Positions 7,964 through 17,272 of a stretch of 64,000 nucleotides of DNA are shown piece by piece. A program made the position numbers and the translations under genes. The DNA is taken from NCBI RefSeq assembly GCF_040718835.1, contig NZ_JBFEFG010000281.1, positions 682,001-746,000 of the forward strand. Reading direction: 5' to 3'. Under the pieces are notes generated by a model. That model searched no databases, had not been told where the DNA came from, and saw only the letters and a list, made by a program, of their open reading frames with translations. How positions within the stretch are numbered: the first letter of the stretch is position 1; each line of letters opens with the position of its first letter. This stretch comes from Bremerella sp. JC817 (GTDB lineage: Bacteria; Planctomycetota; Planctomycetia; Pirellulales; Pirellulaceae).

Positions 7964-8761
7964 TTAATGCACGCTGGGGTCGTCGAAATTGCCGCTAAAG
8001 ATAGTTCGCCCCCCATCCACGGGCAGGCTAACCCCAGTAATGAACGGACTTTCGATCAGAAACCGTACGGCCTGGGCAACATCGTCCGGTTCGCCTTGCC
8101 GTTTCACCAGGGTCGCGTCGATGGCTGCCTGACGCTTCGCTTCGCTCGAACCTTCTGGCAAAAGTACCTGGCCCGGCAGGACCGCATTCACGCGAATCCA
8201 CGGATTTCGCTTCGCCAGGTCAATCGCCAGGCTTCGCGTCAAACTGACCAGGGCCCCTTTGCTGGCGATGTAGGCATTGAAATCGGTCGCCGGCCGTTCG
8301 ACCGACCAGTCGATGATATTCACGATCGCGCCGCCGGTCGTTTGATTCGCCATCCGCAGGCCGGCCCACTTCGAGCAGTGCAGGACCGAGAAGGTGTTCA
8401 TGCGGAACATCGCTTCAACATCCTCGACCTTCAGCGATTCGAGCGGCGTCGGATGGAAGATCGATGCCGAGTTCACCAGAACGTCGATCCGGCCAAAGTA
8501 CCAGTGCACCTTTTCCATCATTTCCCGAATGGCTGACTCTTCGGTCAGATCGGCCTGAAATGCCTGGGCTTCGGTCCCCTCCCCTCGCAACTTTTCAACG
8601 AACGAGTTGGCTTCATCCATCGAGTGATTGGCGTGCACGGCAATACGGTAGCCCGACGCCGCCAGGTGCTCAGCGATCACACGACCGACACGCTTGGCAC
8701 TGCCGGTTACCAAAGCTACGGGAGCGATTTCGCCAAAGGTTCTTCGTCGTGCCTCGCTCAT
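7964..8761 (-). CDS. Short-chain dehydrogenase, pteridine-reductase/FolM-like
   Basis: A 265-residue SDR. TGSAKRVG (19-26) is the NADP-binding loop typical of pteridine reductases, and Tyr164-x3-Lys168 (YIASK) is the catalytic pair. The usual catalytic Ser position reads NIIDWSVERP with Asp151, as in FolM and PTR1, so reduction of dihydropterins is more likely than a generic SDR reaction. The C-terminal LPVDGGR motif is standard. The start codon overlaps the stop of the LOG-like gene as ATGA, so it is the last gene of a three-gene operon. Confidence 0.8.
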   Translation of the reverse strand: MSEARRRTFGEIAPVALVTGSAKRVGRVIAEHLAASGYRIAVHANHSMDEANSFVEKLRGEGTEAQAFQADLTEESAIREMMEKVHWYFGRIDVLVNSASIFHPTPLESLKVEDVEAMFRMNTFSVLHCSKWAGLRMANQTTGGAIVNIIDWSVERPATDFNAYIASKGALVSLTRSLAIDLAKRNPWIRVNAVLPGQVLLPEGSSEAKRQAAIDATLVKRQGEPDDVAQAVRFLIESPFITGVSLPVDGGRTIFSGNFDDPSVH

Positions 8762-9624
8762 GGGGCAACCACCTTCGCTTCAGGATTGGCCGCATGAAAC
8801 TTCTGGATGATGTCCCAGGCCTCGGTCGGCGAATCCGCGAACTGCACCAGTTCGAGATGCTCGTCCCGTACGACCGCCTCATCCGCGAGAAACTGGAAAT
8901 TGATCGCCTGCTTCCAGTAGTCGGTACCGTACAGGATGATCGGAATCGCCTGCATTCGATCGGTCTGGCGAAGCGTTAAAGCGTCGAACAGTTCGTCCAG
9001 CGTCCCGAATCCGCCAGGGAACACCACCAAGGCTTTGGCCCGCATCAGGAAGTGCATCTTTCGCATGGCGAAGTAATGGAACAAAAAGCAGAGTCCCGGC
9101 GTGATATACGGATTGGGGTGCTGCTCTTCCGGCAAAGTAATGTTCAAACCGATTGTCGGAGCGCCGACATCGTATGCCCCGCGATTGCCTGCTTCCATGA
9201 TGCCTGGCCCGCCGCCGGTCACCACGACGTAGTCGTAACGATCGTTGTTGTACGAGTGCTGCGAAACCAGCGTGGCGAACGCCCGAGCTTCTTCGTAGTA
9301 CTTCGATTTCGCCAGTTGTCGTTCCGCGCGGTGGATGGCCCGGATCAGCTCAGGTCGGTCTCCTTCGGCATCGCGTTGCTTCTTGAGGACATCGAGCTTT
9401 TCCTGAGCTTGCTCTTCCTCGACGATCTGCGTCCCACCGAACAAAATGATCGTCGAATTGATCTTCTTGCGTTCCAGGTACAACTGCGGCTTGGTGTATT
9501 CCAATTGCATCCGCAGACCACGCATCGCTTCGCTTTGCAGGAAGTCGGTATCCAACTCCGGCACGACGTAGCTGGGCGAGTTGATGATCTGTTCTAGATT
9601 CTCGGCGACATGTTGGGGGTTCAT
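8758..9624 (-). CDS. LOG-family protein (cytokinin-riboside phosphoribohydrolase fold)
   Basis: A 288-residue protein with both family signatures: GGGPGIME (137-144) and PGGFGTLDE (203-211). The family cleaves nucleoside monophosphates at the N-glycosidic bond, or is annotated as a lysine-decarboxylase-like Rossmann protein. It has an N-terminal extension of about 125 residues, with charged helices (about 70-115) not present in the short LOG proteins, so it belongs to the longer LOG class. Start and stop both overlap neighbours by 4 bases (ATGA), making it the central gene of a coupled operon with an MBL nuclease and a pteridine-reductase-like SDR. Confidence 0.85.
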   Translation of the reverse strand: MNPQHVAENLEQIINSPSYVVPELDTDFLQSEAMRGLRMQLEYTKPQLYLERKKINSTIILFGGTQIVEEEQAQEKLDVLKKQRDAEGDRPELIRAIHRAERQLAKSKYYEEARAFATLVSQHSYNNDRYDYVVVTGGGPGIMEAGNRGAYDVGAPTIGLNITLPEEQHPNPYITPGLCFLFHYFAMRKMHFLMRAKALVVFPGGFGTLDELFDALTLRQTDRMQAIPIILYGTDYWKQAINFQFLADEAVVRDEHLELVQFADSPTEAWDIIQKFHAANPEAKVVAP

Positions 9625-11015
9625 GGTTGCTCCTCGAGGTCAAATGCTTCGCCCATCCTGGGGATGATGGTACGAAATCCAAATCGCTGCCGCATCAGCC
9701 CCGACAACACCGATGCACTCTCCGGTTCGCCATGGGTTAAAAACACTGCCTTCGGTTTGGGAAGCCCCGAAACCCATTGCAACAGCTCGCTTTGTCCCGC
9801 ATGACCACTCAGCCCCGAGATCGAAGCCAGGTGAGCATTCACCGGAACGTCTTTCTTATGAATCTTCACGGTGTGTTCGCCATCTTGCATCCGGCGCCCC
9901 AGCGTGCCGGCCGCCATAAAGCCGCCAGCCAGAATTGTATTTTGCCGCCAAGGCAATCGTTGCCGCAAATGAAACAGGATCCGGCCACCCGTCATCATGC
10001 CGGACGAAGCAATAATCACTGCCGGACCTTTGACATGATTGAGTTGCTTCGATTCCTGGGCACTTCGAACCATGAACACATTCGGAGCGTTCAAAACCGA
10101 GTCCGGTCCATCGAGCCGCCCTTCCGACAAGTCGAAGTCCTCCGCAAAGTCGCGGAAGATTTCAGTCGCATCGACCGCCATCGGGCTGTCGAGATAGATA
10201 GGAATCTCAGGGATCCGGCCGGAGTGCATCAACACCCGCAGCAGATAAATCAACTGCTGAGCGCGACCAACCGCGAACGACGCCATCAGCACAACGCCGC
10301 CTCGTTCGATCGCTTCGTTCATGGTGATTTCCAGCATATCGAGCACGTCTCCATCCGGATGGTCTCGATTGCCGTAGGTACTTTCGCAAATCAGAAAGTC
10401 ACAGCGAGGCGGTTCGTGCGGGTCATGGTAAAGCGGAGAGTCGTAACGGCCGACATCGCCAGAGAACAGAAGCCGCAGCGGCGGGTCCTGGTTGCGGATC
10501 TCGACTTCAATCATGTTCGAGCCCAGCAAGTGGCCGGCGTCATGAAAGCGAATCCAGATCGGTCCGGCGGCGTGATGCCATTCGCTGCGAGGCTTCGCCG
10601 TGAGCTGCTTGATCGCTTTGCGGGCATCCTTCGGATCGTACAGCGGCAAGGCGGGCTTATGCTTCGAAAGCCCTTTGTAGTTGAAGTACTCGGCGTCCCG
10701 TTCCTGGTTCTCGGCCGAGTCGAGCAGCAGCAATTCCGTCAGCTTTTTCGTGCCCGGCGTACAAAGGATGGGACCGTGATAGCCATCTTTGACGATCCGA
10801 GGCAGGTAGCCGGTATGATCAATATGGGCGTGGGTCAGAACGATTCTATCGATGGAATCGGCGGTAAAGGGCAACCGATCCCAATTGCGGAGCCGAAGTT
10901 CTTTCAGCCCTTGAAAAAGGCCACAATCGATGAGTACCCTGGCATCGTCTGCCTCGAGCAAGTATTTCGATCCCGTGACCGTTTCCGCCGCCCCATGAAA
11001 CGTCAAACGTGTCAT
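9621..11015 (-). CDS. Beta-CASP metallo-beta-lactamase-fold nuclease
   Basis: A 464-residue cytoplasmic protein. HAHIDH (62-67) is the HxHxDH metal-binding motif. The beta-CASP half shows the typical IIASSGMMTGGRILFHL segment and a C-terminal SGLSGHAGQ and LTHGEPES. This arrangement matches RNA-processing exonucleases of the YSH1/CPSF-like group found in bacteria. It is the first gene of an operon whose next gene starts inside its stop codon. RNA substrate specificity cannot be read from sequence. Confidence 0.88.
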   Translation of the reverse strand: MTRLTFHGAAETVTGSKYLLEADDARVLIDCGLFQGLKELRLRNWDRLPFTADSIDRIVLTHAHIDHTGYLPRIVKDGYHGPILCTPGTKKLTELLLLDSAENQERDAEYFNYKGLSKHKPALPLYDPKDARKAIKQLTAKPRSEWHHAAGPIWIRFHDAGHLLGSNMIEVEIRNQDPPLRLLFSGDVGRYDSPLYHDPHEPPRCDFLICESTYGNRDHPDGDVLDMLEITMNEAIERGGVVLMASFAVGRAQQLIYLLRVLMHSGRIPEIPIYLDSPMAVDATEIFRDFAEDFDLSEGRLDGPDSVLNAPNVFMVRSAQESKQLNHVKGPAVIIASSGMMTGGRILFHLRQRLPWRQNTILAGGFMAAGTLGRRMQDGEHTVKIHKKDVPVNAHLASISGLSGHAGQSELLQWVSGLPKPKAVFLTHGEPESASVLSGLMRQRFGFRTIIPRMGEAFDLEEQP

Positions 11016-11119
11016 TCGACTACCTCGTGTGCCTGAGTTGCCTGGCTTCCTGTTATCCTAATCTGAACCAACGGACATCCGTTGACAATGGGCCCTATCC
11101 CCTCCGAGAACCCCACGGC

Positions 11120-12019
11120 ATGTTTCGCGACAAAGACTATCTGCTGACCAGCGATGGGTTAATTTTCAATGTCCTCGGCGATCAGCACGACGACGAGCAT
11201 GTGACCGCAGGCCTGAAATATGCCCATGGCGACAAGTGGCTCGACAGCTATGCCGATGCGGTCGCGTTCCTACAGGAATCATTCCCTGAATACGTCGATG
11301 GGCGAATACGTGTTCCGCTGAATAAGGTCGAAAAGCACCTGAAACCACTGGAACGTACGAGACAGTTATTAAACGAGCCGACACCATCGAACCCTCGTTT
11401 GGCACTCGCAATCGACCTGCTGCACATCCTGGCCGACCACTGCGAGGTCCCGTCGTCCGAAGTTGGAATCACCGATTCACTGCTGTGGGGAGACGGTAAC
11501 GAGAACTCCGACATCGACCTGGTGATCTATGGAAGCGAAGTGGTCACGCGGTTTCTTTCCACTTCCCATGAACTGTTCCAATTCGACGATATCAACCATA
11601 TCGAACCCGAATTTGTGCAGCGACCGCCGGACATCGACGACGCAACGTTCCAAAAGATGCTCGGCCGGAAAGAAAACCAGGGATTCTATCGCGGCACTCG
11701 GTTTAGCATTCGTGGAGTGCTGACCGACCAAGAGGTATTATGGTGCCCTGAGCGGATCAAGCCGTTTCAACCAGAAGGCCCGCACCAGTGCGAACTGACC
11801 ATCAGCGATCGCGAAGACAGTTTGCTTTACCCAGTCGGTTACGAAACAGAAGAAGGCATCTCGCTGGTCAGTTACCACATCGGCTACGAAATGGGCTTGA
11901 AGCCTGGCGATCGCGTCCGGGTCAGTGGCACCCTGGAAAAAGCCAACGACATGCAGCGACTTATCGTTGGCTCGACGGGTGGTTCGGCAGAATCGATCAC
12001 GATCGTTCCGGCGACTTAG
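11120..12019 (+). CDS. Archaeal-type predicted nucleotidyltransferase (COG1665-like)
   Basis: A 299-residue protein started at 11120; an in-frame start at 11009 is possible but would overlap the divergent neighbour. The N-terminal part (DYLLTSDGLIFNVLG) resembles the entry segment of archaeal COG1665 proteins, recalled from memory. LWGDGNENSDIDLVIYG is a G-x-SDxD nucleotidyltransferase core with two acidic metal ligands. A C-terminal beta-rich region (about 205-299) follows, possibly an OB-like domain (GLKPGDRVRVSGTLEK). Substrate is unknown. Divergent from the beta-CASP operon, so a link to RNA metabolism is conceivable but unproven. Confidence 0.6.
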   Translation: MFRDKDYLLTSDGLIFNVLGDQHDDEHVTAGLKYAHGDKWLDSYADAVAFLQESFPEYVDGRIRVPLNKVEKHLKPLERTRQLLNEPTPSNPRLALAIDLLHILADHCEVPSSEVGITDSLLWGDGNENSDIDLVIYGSEVVTRFLSTSHELFQFDDINHIEPEFVQRPPDIDDATFQKMLGRKENQGFYRGTRFSIRGVLTDQEVLWCPERIKPFQPEGPHQCELTISDREDSLLYPVGYETEEGISLVSYHIGYEMGLKPGDRVRVSGTLEKANDMQRLIVGSTGGSAESITIVPAT

Positions 12020-12021
12020 TT

Positions 12022-14670
12022 TTACGACGTGACTTCGTTGTCGGCCTCGATCCACGCACGAAGTTCACGGTAGTTTGTCTTGCCGGTTCCCAGCACGGGA
12101 ATCGCATCGATCTGGCGAACTTCGTCCAGACGCATGATTCCCTGGAAGCCGGCCTGCTTGAGGCAATCGTTTGCTTCACGCAGCGTGATCTCTTCGGTGG
12201 TGAACAGCACGATGCAGCGGCCACCATCTTGCTCGATCCCTTCGACGGCGACTTTCGGGCCCTCTTCGTCGGCCGGAAACTTCTCGGCCAATGGACCTTC
12301 CAGCGCCGGCAGGCTCACCATTTCACCGCCGATCTTCAGGAAGCGTTTCATACGACCACGGAAGGTGATGAAGTCGTCTTCATCCTTCGAGCACAAGTCG
12401 CCGGAGTTGTACCAGCGATGCCCTTCGACTTCGAGGAATGGTTGCGGAGCATCGTGGCGGTAGTATCCGTTGAAGACCGAATCGCCGCGGATCAGCAGCA
12501 GGCCGGTTTCTCCTTGTGGCAGTGGCTCGTGCGACTCGGGATGGACGACGATCGTTTCGACGCAGTTGATCGAAAGCCCGATCGTCCCAGGCTTGTTGTT
12601 CCCAGGGCGGTTGCCAGATACGACAGGGCTGCACTCAGTAATGCCGTAACCTTCCAGCAGATCGAGTTCCGGCAGAATCTCCATCGTTCGCTGGTACAAA
12701 GCTGGCGGGCACTTCTCGGCACCAACCAGGACCAAGCGTAACGAGTTCAGTTCGCCAGGCTCGCTACTGCTGACGATATATTGCAGGAAGGTCGGCGTCG
12801 CGAACATCAAGGTCGGCTTGTAAGCCGCAATCACGCGGGCCAGCATTCGCGAGTCGGTCGGGTCGGCATGATGCACGACGCGAATTCCCGCGAGCAATGG
12901 CATCAGCGAGGTAGCCGTCAGACCAAAGCTATGGAACGGCGGCAGGAAGCCGAGCAGCGTATCGCCGCGATGGAAGTTCATATGATCGCAGCCAGCCCGC
13001 ATGTTGGCGATCAGGTTCTTATGTGACAAAGGAACCGCCTTGGGCAAGCTTTCCGAACCGGAGGTGAACAGAATCACCGCCGGATCGTCCGGGTTGGGCT
13101 GTGGCAAGCCTCGCAGGAACGACCAGGGCGCGATGTAAGTAGCCATCAGCGACATCAGTTTCTCGAAGGTCGAGATCTGATCGCGGACGTCTTCCAGGTA
13201 GAACATCTCGACGCCTTCCATTTCGATCCCCAAGCGATCCATGAAACGCTTCGAGGTAATCACGCGGCGCACTTCCAGCTTCTCGGTCGCATGACGCAGC
13301 CCGGCGGGGCCAGTCGTCCAGTTGAGCATCACCGGCAGCTTGCCAGCCAGTTGCGTGGCCAGCAGCACCGAGTCGGCCGCCACCGACGCCGGCAGCATGA
13401 TACCGACGGCTTCCCCTTCCAGCTTGGCAATTCGCTTCGAGAGGAGCGTGGCCCCGATCAACAGCTTGCGATAGCTCAAGCAGCCCGAAAGCGTATCGGC
13501 CACTGCCGGACGATTGGCACTCGACAATGCCCGGAGGACGAAAGCTTCGGCGATCGTTTCGGCCAACACCTCTGGATGCTCTTTCCCCTTTTTCCGCGAC
13601 TGATTCCATTCCTCCGGAACTTCCAACGGTTTCTCGTCGCTCGAAGCCTTCCCTGCCGCCAGCAAACAAAGCTCGCCCACGGTCGAGGGGACCGAGTCAC
13701 TCCGGAAACCGAAGTGCTGTTCCAGTTCGAGTGCCAGGTCCATCCGCTCCAAACTGTCGAGTCCCAACAGGTCGAGGGTGGTGCCTGGTTCTTTTTCCGA
13801 ATCATCCAGTTTCCGATCGAGTCGATGCTCGAGGATCTCGTGCACCTCTTGAATGACTTGATCTGGAATCTGGCTAACGTCGACATCGGCATTGCTTTTC
13901 ACGGCATCGAAGTCGAAGTCGCGGGCCCCGAAGCAATAGCTGTACGGAACGAACTTGGCGTCTTCACCACCATCGGCGTTATAGAATGCTTCGAGGTGGC
14001 GGTTGAGGGCCGTCTTGCTTTCCAGCGGCAGCGAATCGCGATCGACGGGCACCACTTCGATCGAGACCTTCCGTTTCGGCAGAAAGAAGATCGCCCCGGC
14101 CAGAATCCACAACAGCGAGACCAAGGCGTTGCGACCAAGTGTCGGCACGCCCCCCTCTTGAGCACAACCGAATCGGCTGCCCCATAATCCACGCGTCCTC
14201 ACGAGGACCACGTTCACGTTCTCGACGCGTTCCATCAGTTCGTGGGCAATTCGGGAGCCACCCACGATTTCATATCCCTGCCGCTGCAGGCGTCCACTGG
14301 GATAGATCAGAAAGTTCTGACCGCTGTTCAGTTCGCCCGCGACATGTTCAATCAACTGGGTTGTCTTGACGTGGGCATCGCGGCTGTGCGACTGCAGGTT
14401 CGGCACTTCATACGCGTCGATCACTTTCATCAACGGATAAAAGAGCGGGCTGCGATAGGTATCGGTGAAGACCAGCGGACGCAGTGACTTGCCACAACGC
14501 AGATGGCTTAACACGATCGGCGGGTCGACATAAGCAGGATGATTTGGCAGAACCAGAAGTGGGCCTTCCAGACCTTCCAATTTCTCGAGCCCCTGCACCT
14601 CTACCTGGTAGCGGCGATGCAGGAGACATCGAAGACAAAAATACAGAAGGGATTGAATCCACTTTCCCAT
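12022..14670 (-). CDS. PlsC acyltransferase - ACP - acyl-CoA/ACP synthetase fusion (Aas-like)
   Basis: An 882-residue three-part protein. Residues 1 to ~230 form a PlsC-type acyltransferase with NHPAYVD (H44 and D49 of the H-x4-D motif) and IYPSGR. Residues ~270-345 form an acyl carrier protein domain, with LGLDSLERM placing the phosphopantetheine Ser at 306. Residues ~365-882 form an AMP-forming ligase with FTSGSESLPK (535-544), YGITECSP and a lysine-bearing C-terminal end (GTGKTNYRE). E. coli Aas has the same outer domains, without the ACP. It probably reacylates lysophospholipids at the membrane, with the internal ACP as acyl carrier. It converges with the nucleotidyltransferase-like gene, with 2 bases between stops. 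Confidence 0.85.
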   Translation of the reverse strand: MGKWIQSLLYFCLRCLLHRRYQVEVQGLEKLEGLEGPLLVLPNHPAYVDPPIVLSHLRCGKSLRPLVFTDTYRSPLFYPLMKVIDAYEVPNLQSHSRDAHVKTTQLIEHVAGELNSGQNFLIYPSGRLQRQGYEIVGGSRIAHELMERVENVNVVLVRTRGLWGSRFGCAQEGGVPTLGRNALVSLLWILAGAIFFLPKRKVSIEVVPVDRDSLPLESKTALNRHLEAFYNADGGEDAKFVPYSYCFGARDFDFDAVKSNADVDVSQIPDQVIQEVHEILEHRLDRKLDDSEKEPGTTLDLLGLDSLERMDLALELEQHFGFRSDSVPSTVGELCLLAAGKASSDEKPLEVPEEWNQSRKKGKEHPEVLAETIAEAFVLRALSSANRPAVADTLSGCLSYRKLLIGATLLSKRIAKLEGEAVGIMLPASVAADSVLLATQLAGKLPVMLNWTTGPAGLRHATEKLEVRRVITSKRFMDRLGIEMEGVEMFYLEDVRDQISTFEKLMSLMATYIAPWSFLRGLPQPNPDDPAVILFTSGSESLPKAVPLSHKNLIANMRAGCDHMNFHRGDTLLGFLPPFHSFGLTATSLMPLLAGIRVVHHADPTDSRMLARVIAAYKPTLMFATPTFLQYIVSSSEPGELNSLRLVLVGAEKCPPALYQRTMEILPELDLLEGYGITECSPVVSGNRPGNNKPGTIGLSINCVETIVVHPESHEPLPQGETGLLLIRGDSVFNGYYRHDAPQPFLEVEGHRWYNSGDLCSKDEDDFITFRGRMKRFLKIGGEMVSLPALEGPLAEKFPADEEGPKVAVEGIEQDGGRCIVLFTTEEITLREANDCLKQAGFQGIMRLDEVRQIDAIPVLGTGKTNYRELRAWIEADNEVTS

Positions 14671-14916
14671 GGCAACGGCTACCTGTTCTCGTAGAAACTT
14701 GAATGGCGTCTACGATTTACGCGACAAAAGAACCTCGGTGGGTCAATGCAATACGGCGACCGCACTTTATGGCCCCAATTTACGCCGAAATGGGGGGCGA
14801 TTTAAAGGTCGATCCACCAACTAACCTCCTTCGATTTCCGATATCGAGGCCGTATGATAGGAACTGGATCTATCCCCGATCCCTCTGCCGGCACTTGATG
14901 GAAATGACGAACGAGT

Positions 14917-15879
14917 ATGCCTCTGCCTACTGACCGAATCGAAATAAATGTTATCGACTCCCATACGGGGGGTGAACCCACACGAACAATCATCGGTGGT
15001 GCTCCTGAACTAGTTTCGACGACACTGGCCGATCAAATCCAGGAACTCAAGACAAACTACGATTGGGTGAGGACCTCCCTGACCCATGAGCCACGTGGTT
15101 TCGAGGCCATGGTCGGCGCTTTGTTGCTGCGTCCAGCCAATCCCGAAGCGGTCGCTCGGGTCGTTTTCTTCAACAACGTGGGCTACCTCGGCATGTGCGG
15201 CCACGGCACCATCGGTGTCGCGGCAACGCTCTGTTACCTTGGCAAGATCTCTCCGGGTGAACATCTACTGGAAACAATCGCCGGCGACGTGGTCTTTACC
15301 CTTCATGAAGACAATCGTGTCTCATTCGTGAATGTCCCCAGTTATCGTTACCAAACGGCTGTCCCGGTCGAGACCGAAAACTTCGGCACCGTGACCGGCG
15401 ACATTGCCTGGGGAGGCAACTGGTTCTATTTATGTGCCGATCATGGCCTCGAGATTTCGATGGGCAATTTGGATCAGCTTGATCGCTGCTGCCGCGAGAT
15501 TCGCAATTCGCTCGACCGCAATGGAATCACCGGCGAGAATGGCGGCATCATCGATCATGTCGAGCTCTTCGGACCGCCACGACGTGACGATGCCCAGTCG
15601 ATGAACTACGTCGATTGCCCAGGCGGTGAGTACGACCGATCGCCTTGCGGTACTGGTACCAGTGCCAAGATTGCCTGCCTGGCGGCCGCTGGTAAGCTTG
15701 AACCAGGGCAAGCATGGGGGCAAGAGTCGGTCACCGGCAGCTTGTTCGAGGGTTCGTACGAGTGGCAAGGCGACAAAGTCCTGCCGCGGATTATTGGCGA
15801 AGCGTTCGTAACGGCCGAAACCAAAGTGGTAATCGATCCGATCGATCCGCTGACATTTGGTTTCAGCCAACAGAAGTAG
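14917..15879 (+). CDS. 4-hydroxyproline 2-epimerase (proline racemase family)
   Basis: A 320-residue protein. Both catalytic cysteines are present: MCGHGTIG (Cys94) and SPCGTGTSA (Cys244). The DSHTGGEPTR entry motif is also typical. It would convert trans-4-hydroxy-L-proline to cis-4-hydroxy-D-proline in the cytoplasm. The following gene encodes a DadA-like FAD enzyme, which would oxidise the product, supporting hydroxyproline rather than proline as substrate. No strong ribosome site precedes the start. The later pathway steps are not in this window. Confidence 0.85.
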   Translation: MPLPTDRIEINVIDSHTGGEPTRTIIGGAPELVSTTLADQIQELKTNYDWVRTSLTHEPRGFEAMVGALLLRPANPEAVARVVFFNNVGYLGMCGHGTIGVAATLCYLGKISPGEHLLETIAGDVVFTLHEDNRVSFVNVPSYRYQTAVPVETENFGTVTGDIAWGGNWFYLCADHGLEISMGNLDQLDRCCREIRNSLDRNGITGENGGIIDHVELFGPPRRDDAQSMNYVDCPGGEYDRSPCGTGTSAKIACLAAAGKLEPGQAWGQESVTGSLFEGSYEWQGDKVLPRIIGEAFVTAETKVVIDPIDPLTFGFSQQK

Positions 15880-15946
15880 ACACTTCGCGACCTCTTCTGC
15901 CTTGGGATCCTTCCCAAGGCACACGTGCATTGGAAGGTTATCGCAG

Positions 15947-17185
15947 TTGAGTACGTCGACATTGATCGTTGGCGGAGGTGTCGTTGGAACGGCAGTCGCT
16001 TACTATCTGGCAAAAGCAGCTCATCAAGTCACCATCGTCGATCAAGGACGGCACGGGGGCGCGTGTTCGCATGCCAATTGCGGTTACGTCTCGCCAAGCC
16101 ATATTCCGCCGATCCCACAGCCTGGTTTGATCGGCCCCACCATGCGGTCGATGCTGAGCAGCAGTTCTCCGTTCTATATCCGTCCGCGATTCTCGCCGGC
16201 CCTGTTCAGCTTTCTGACGCGGTTCTGGTGGAACTGCAACGCCAAGCAGATGCAACATGCCGCCACCGGCAAGCACGCACTGCTGCATAGTTCGCGGCAG
16301 CTTTACCAGGAACTGATCGAAGGACAAGGTCTCGACTGCAACTGGGAGAAACGTGGCTTGCTGTTTGTGTTCTACGAAGAGAAGCACTTCGAGGAATTTC
16401 AGAAGCTGAACGACTGGCTTGCTCGCGACTTCCAAACTCCGGCAACGCCTTATTGCAACGGCGAACTTCAAAAGCTGGAGCCTGCCCTGAAGGACGAAGT
16501 GTACGGCGCCTGGCATTACCCCGAGGATGCCCACCTACGACCAGACCGGCTGCTCAGTTCGTGGCGCGGAATTCTCGAACGCATGGGGGTGAAGATCCTC
16601 GAGCAGCACAAAGTCACGCGGTTTATCGGCGAGGGGAATCGCCTGCGAGCGGTTCAATGTGGTGACCAGGAAATCTCAGCCGATCGGTTTGTTGTCGCAA
16701 CCGGCTCGTGGAGCCCCTTCTTCAATCGAGAACTGGGCTGCACGCTGCGGATCCAGCCTGGCAAAGGGTACTCGATCACGATGGCTCGCCCGACCATCTG
16801 CCCGCAGATTCCGATGCTGCTGGAGGAGCGGCGCGTCGGCGTCACGCCGTTTGAAGATGGCTACCGCCTAGGATCGACCATGGAGTTCGGCGGGTACGAT
16901 TCCAGCGTCAATAAGAAGCGACTCGCCCTGTTGAAAAGTGGAGCGTCGCAATATCTCAAAGAGCCATTCACCGACGAAACGTACGAGGAATGGTATGGCT
17001 GGCGACCGATGACGCCAGACGACATGCCGTATATCGACTTCGCTCCGAAGTATGGCAATGTGCTGATCACCGCCGGGCACAACATGCTGGGGCTTTCAAT
17101 GGGGGCCGGAACCGGCAAGCTGGCCTGGCAAATGCTCGACAAACTGACTCCCCACGTCGATCCTTCGCCCTATCGGCTGCGTTAG
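15947..17185 (+). CDS. DadA-like FAD-dependent D-amino acid dehydrogenase
   Basis: A 412-residue protein. The TTG start at 15947 follows GGAAGG at a spacing of 9 and puts the FAD-binding motif GGGVVG right at the N-terminus; the longer in-frame version from 15857 overlaps the epimerase gene and is less likely. The C-terminal part shows YGWRPMTPDDMPYI and ITAGHNMLGLSMGAGTGKL, typical of the DAO superfamily. It most likely oxidises cis-4-hydroxy-D-proline made by the adjacent epimerase, feeding electrons to the respiratory chain. The 67-base gap suggests an operon. Confidence 0.85.
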   Translation: MSTSTLIVGGGVVGTAVAYYLAKAAHQVTIVDQGRHGGACSHANCGYVSPSHIPPIPQPGLIGPTMRSMLSSSSPFYIRPRFSPALFSFLTRFWWNCNAKQMQHAATGKHALLHSSRQLYQELIEGQGLDCNWEKRGLLFVFYEEKHFEEFQKLNDWLARDFQTPATPYCNGELQKLEPALKDEVYGAWHYPEDAHLRPDRLLSSWRGILERMGVKILEQHKVTRFIGEGNRLRAVQCGDQEISADRFVVATGSWSPFFNRELGCTLRIQPGKGYSITMARPTICPQIPMLLEERRVGVTPFEDGYRLGSTMEFGGYDSSVNKKRLALLKSGASQYLKEPFTDETYEEWYGWRPMTPDDMPYIDFAPKYGNVLITAGHNMLGLSMGAGTGKLAWQMLDKLTPHVDPSPYRLR

Positions 17186-17272
17186 TTTGACGCGGCCTTG
17201 CGATTGAACCACAATAAATCGTCCCCTTCGATTTCCCACCTCAATCACTCCTCGTAGAAGAAGGGAATCAGC

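Noticed and set aside
9777..11036. 419-codon open frame opposite the beta-CASP nuclease
   Set aside because: The minus strand has complete MBL motifs; the antisense frame has none.
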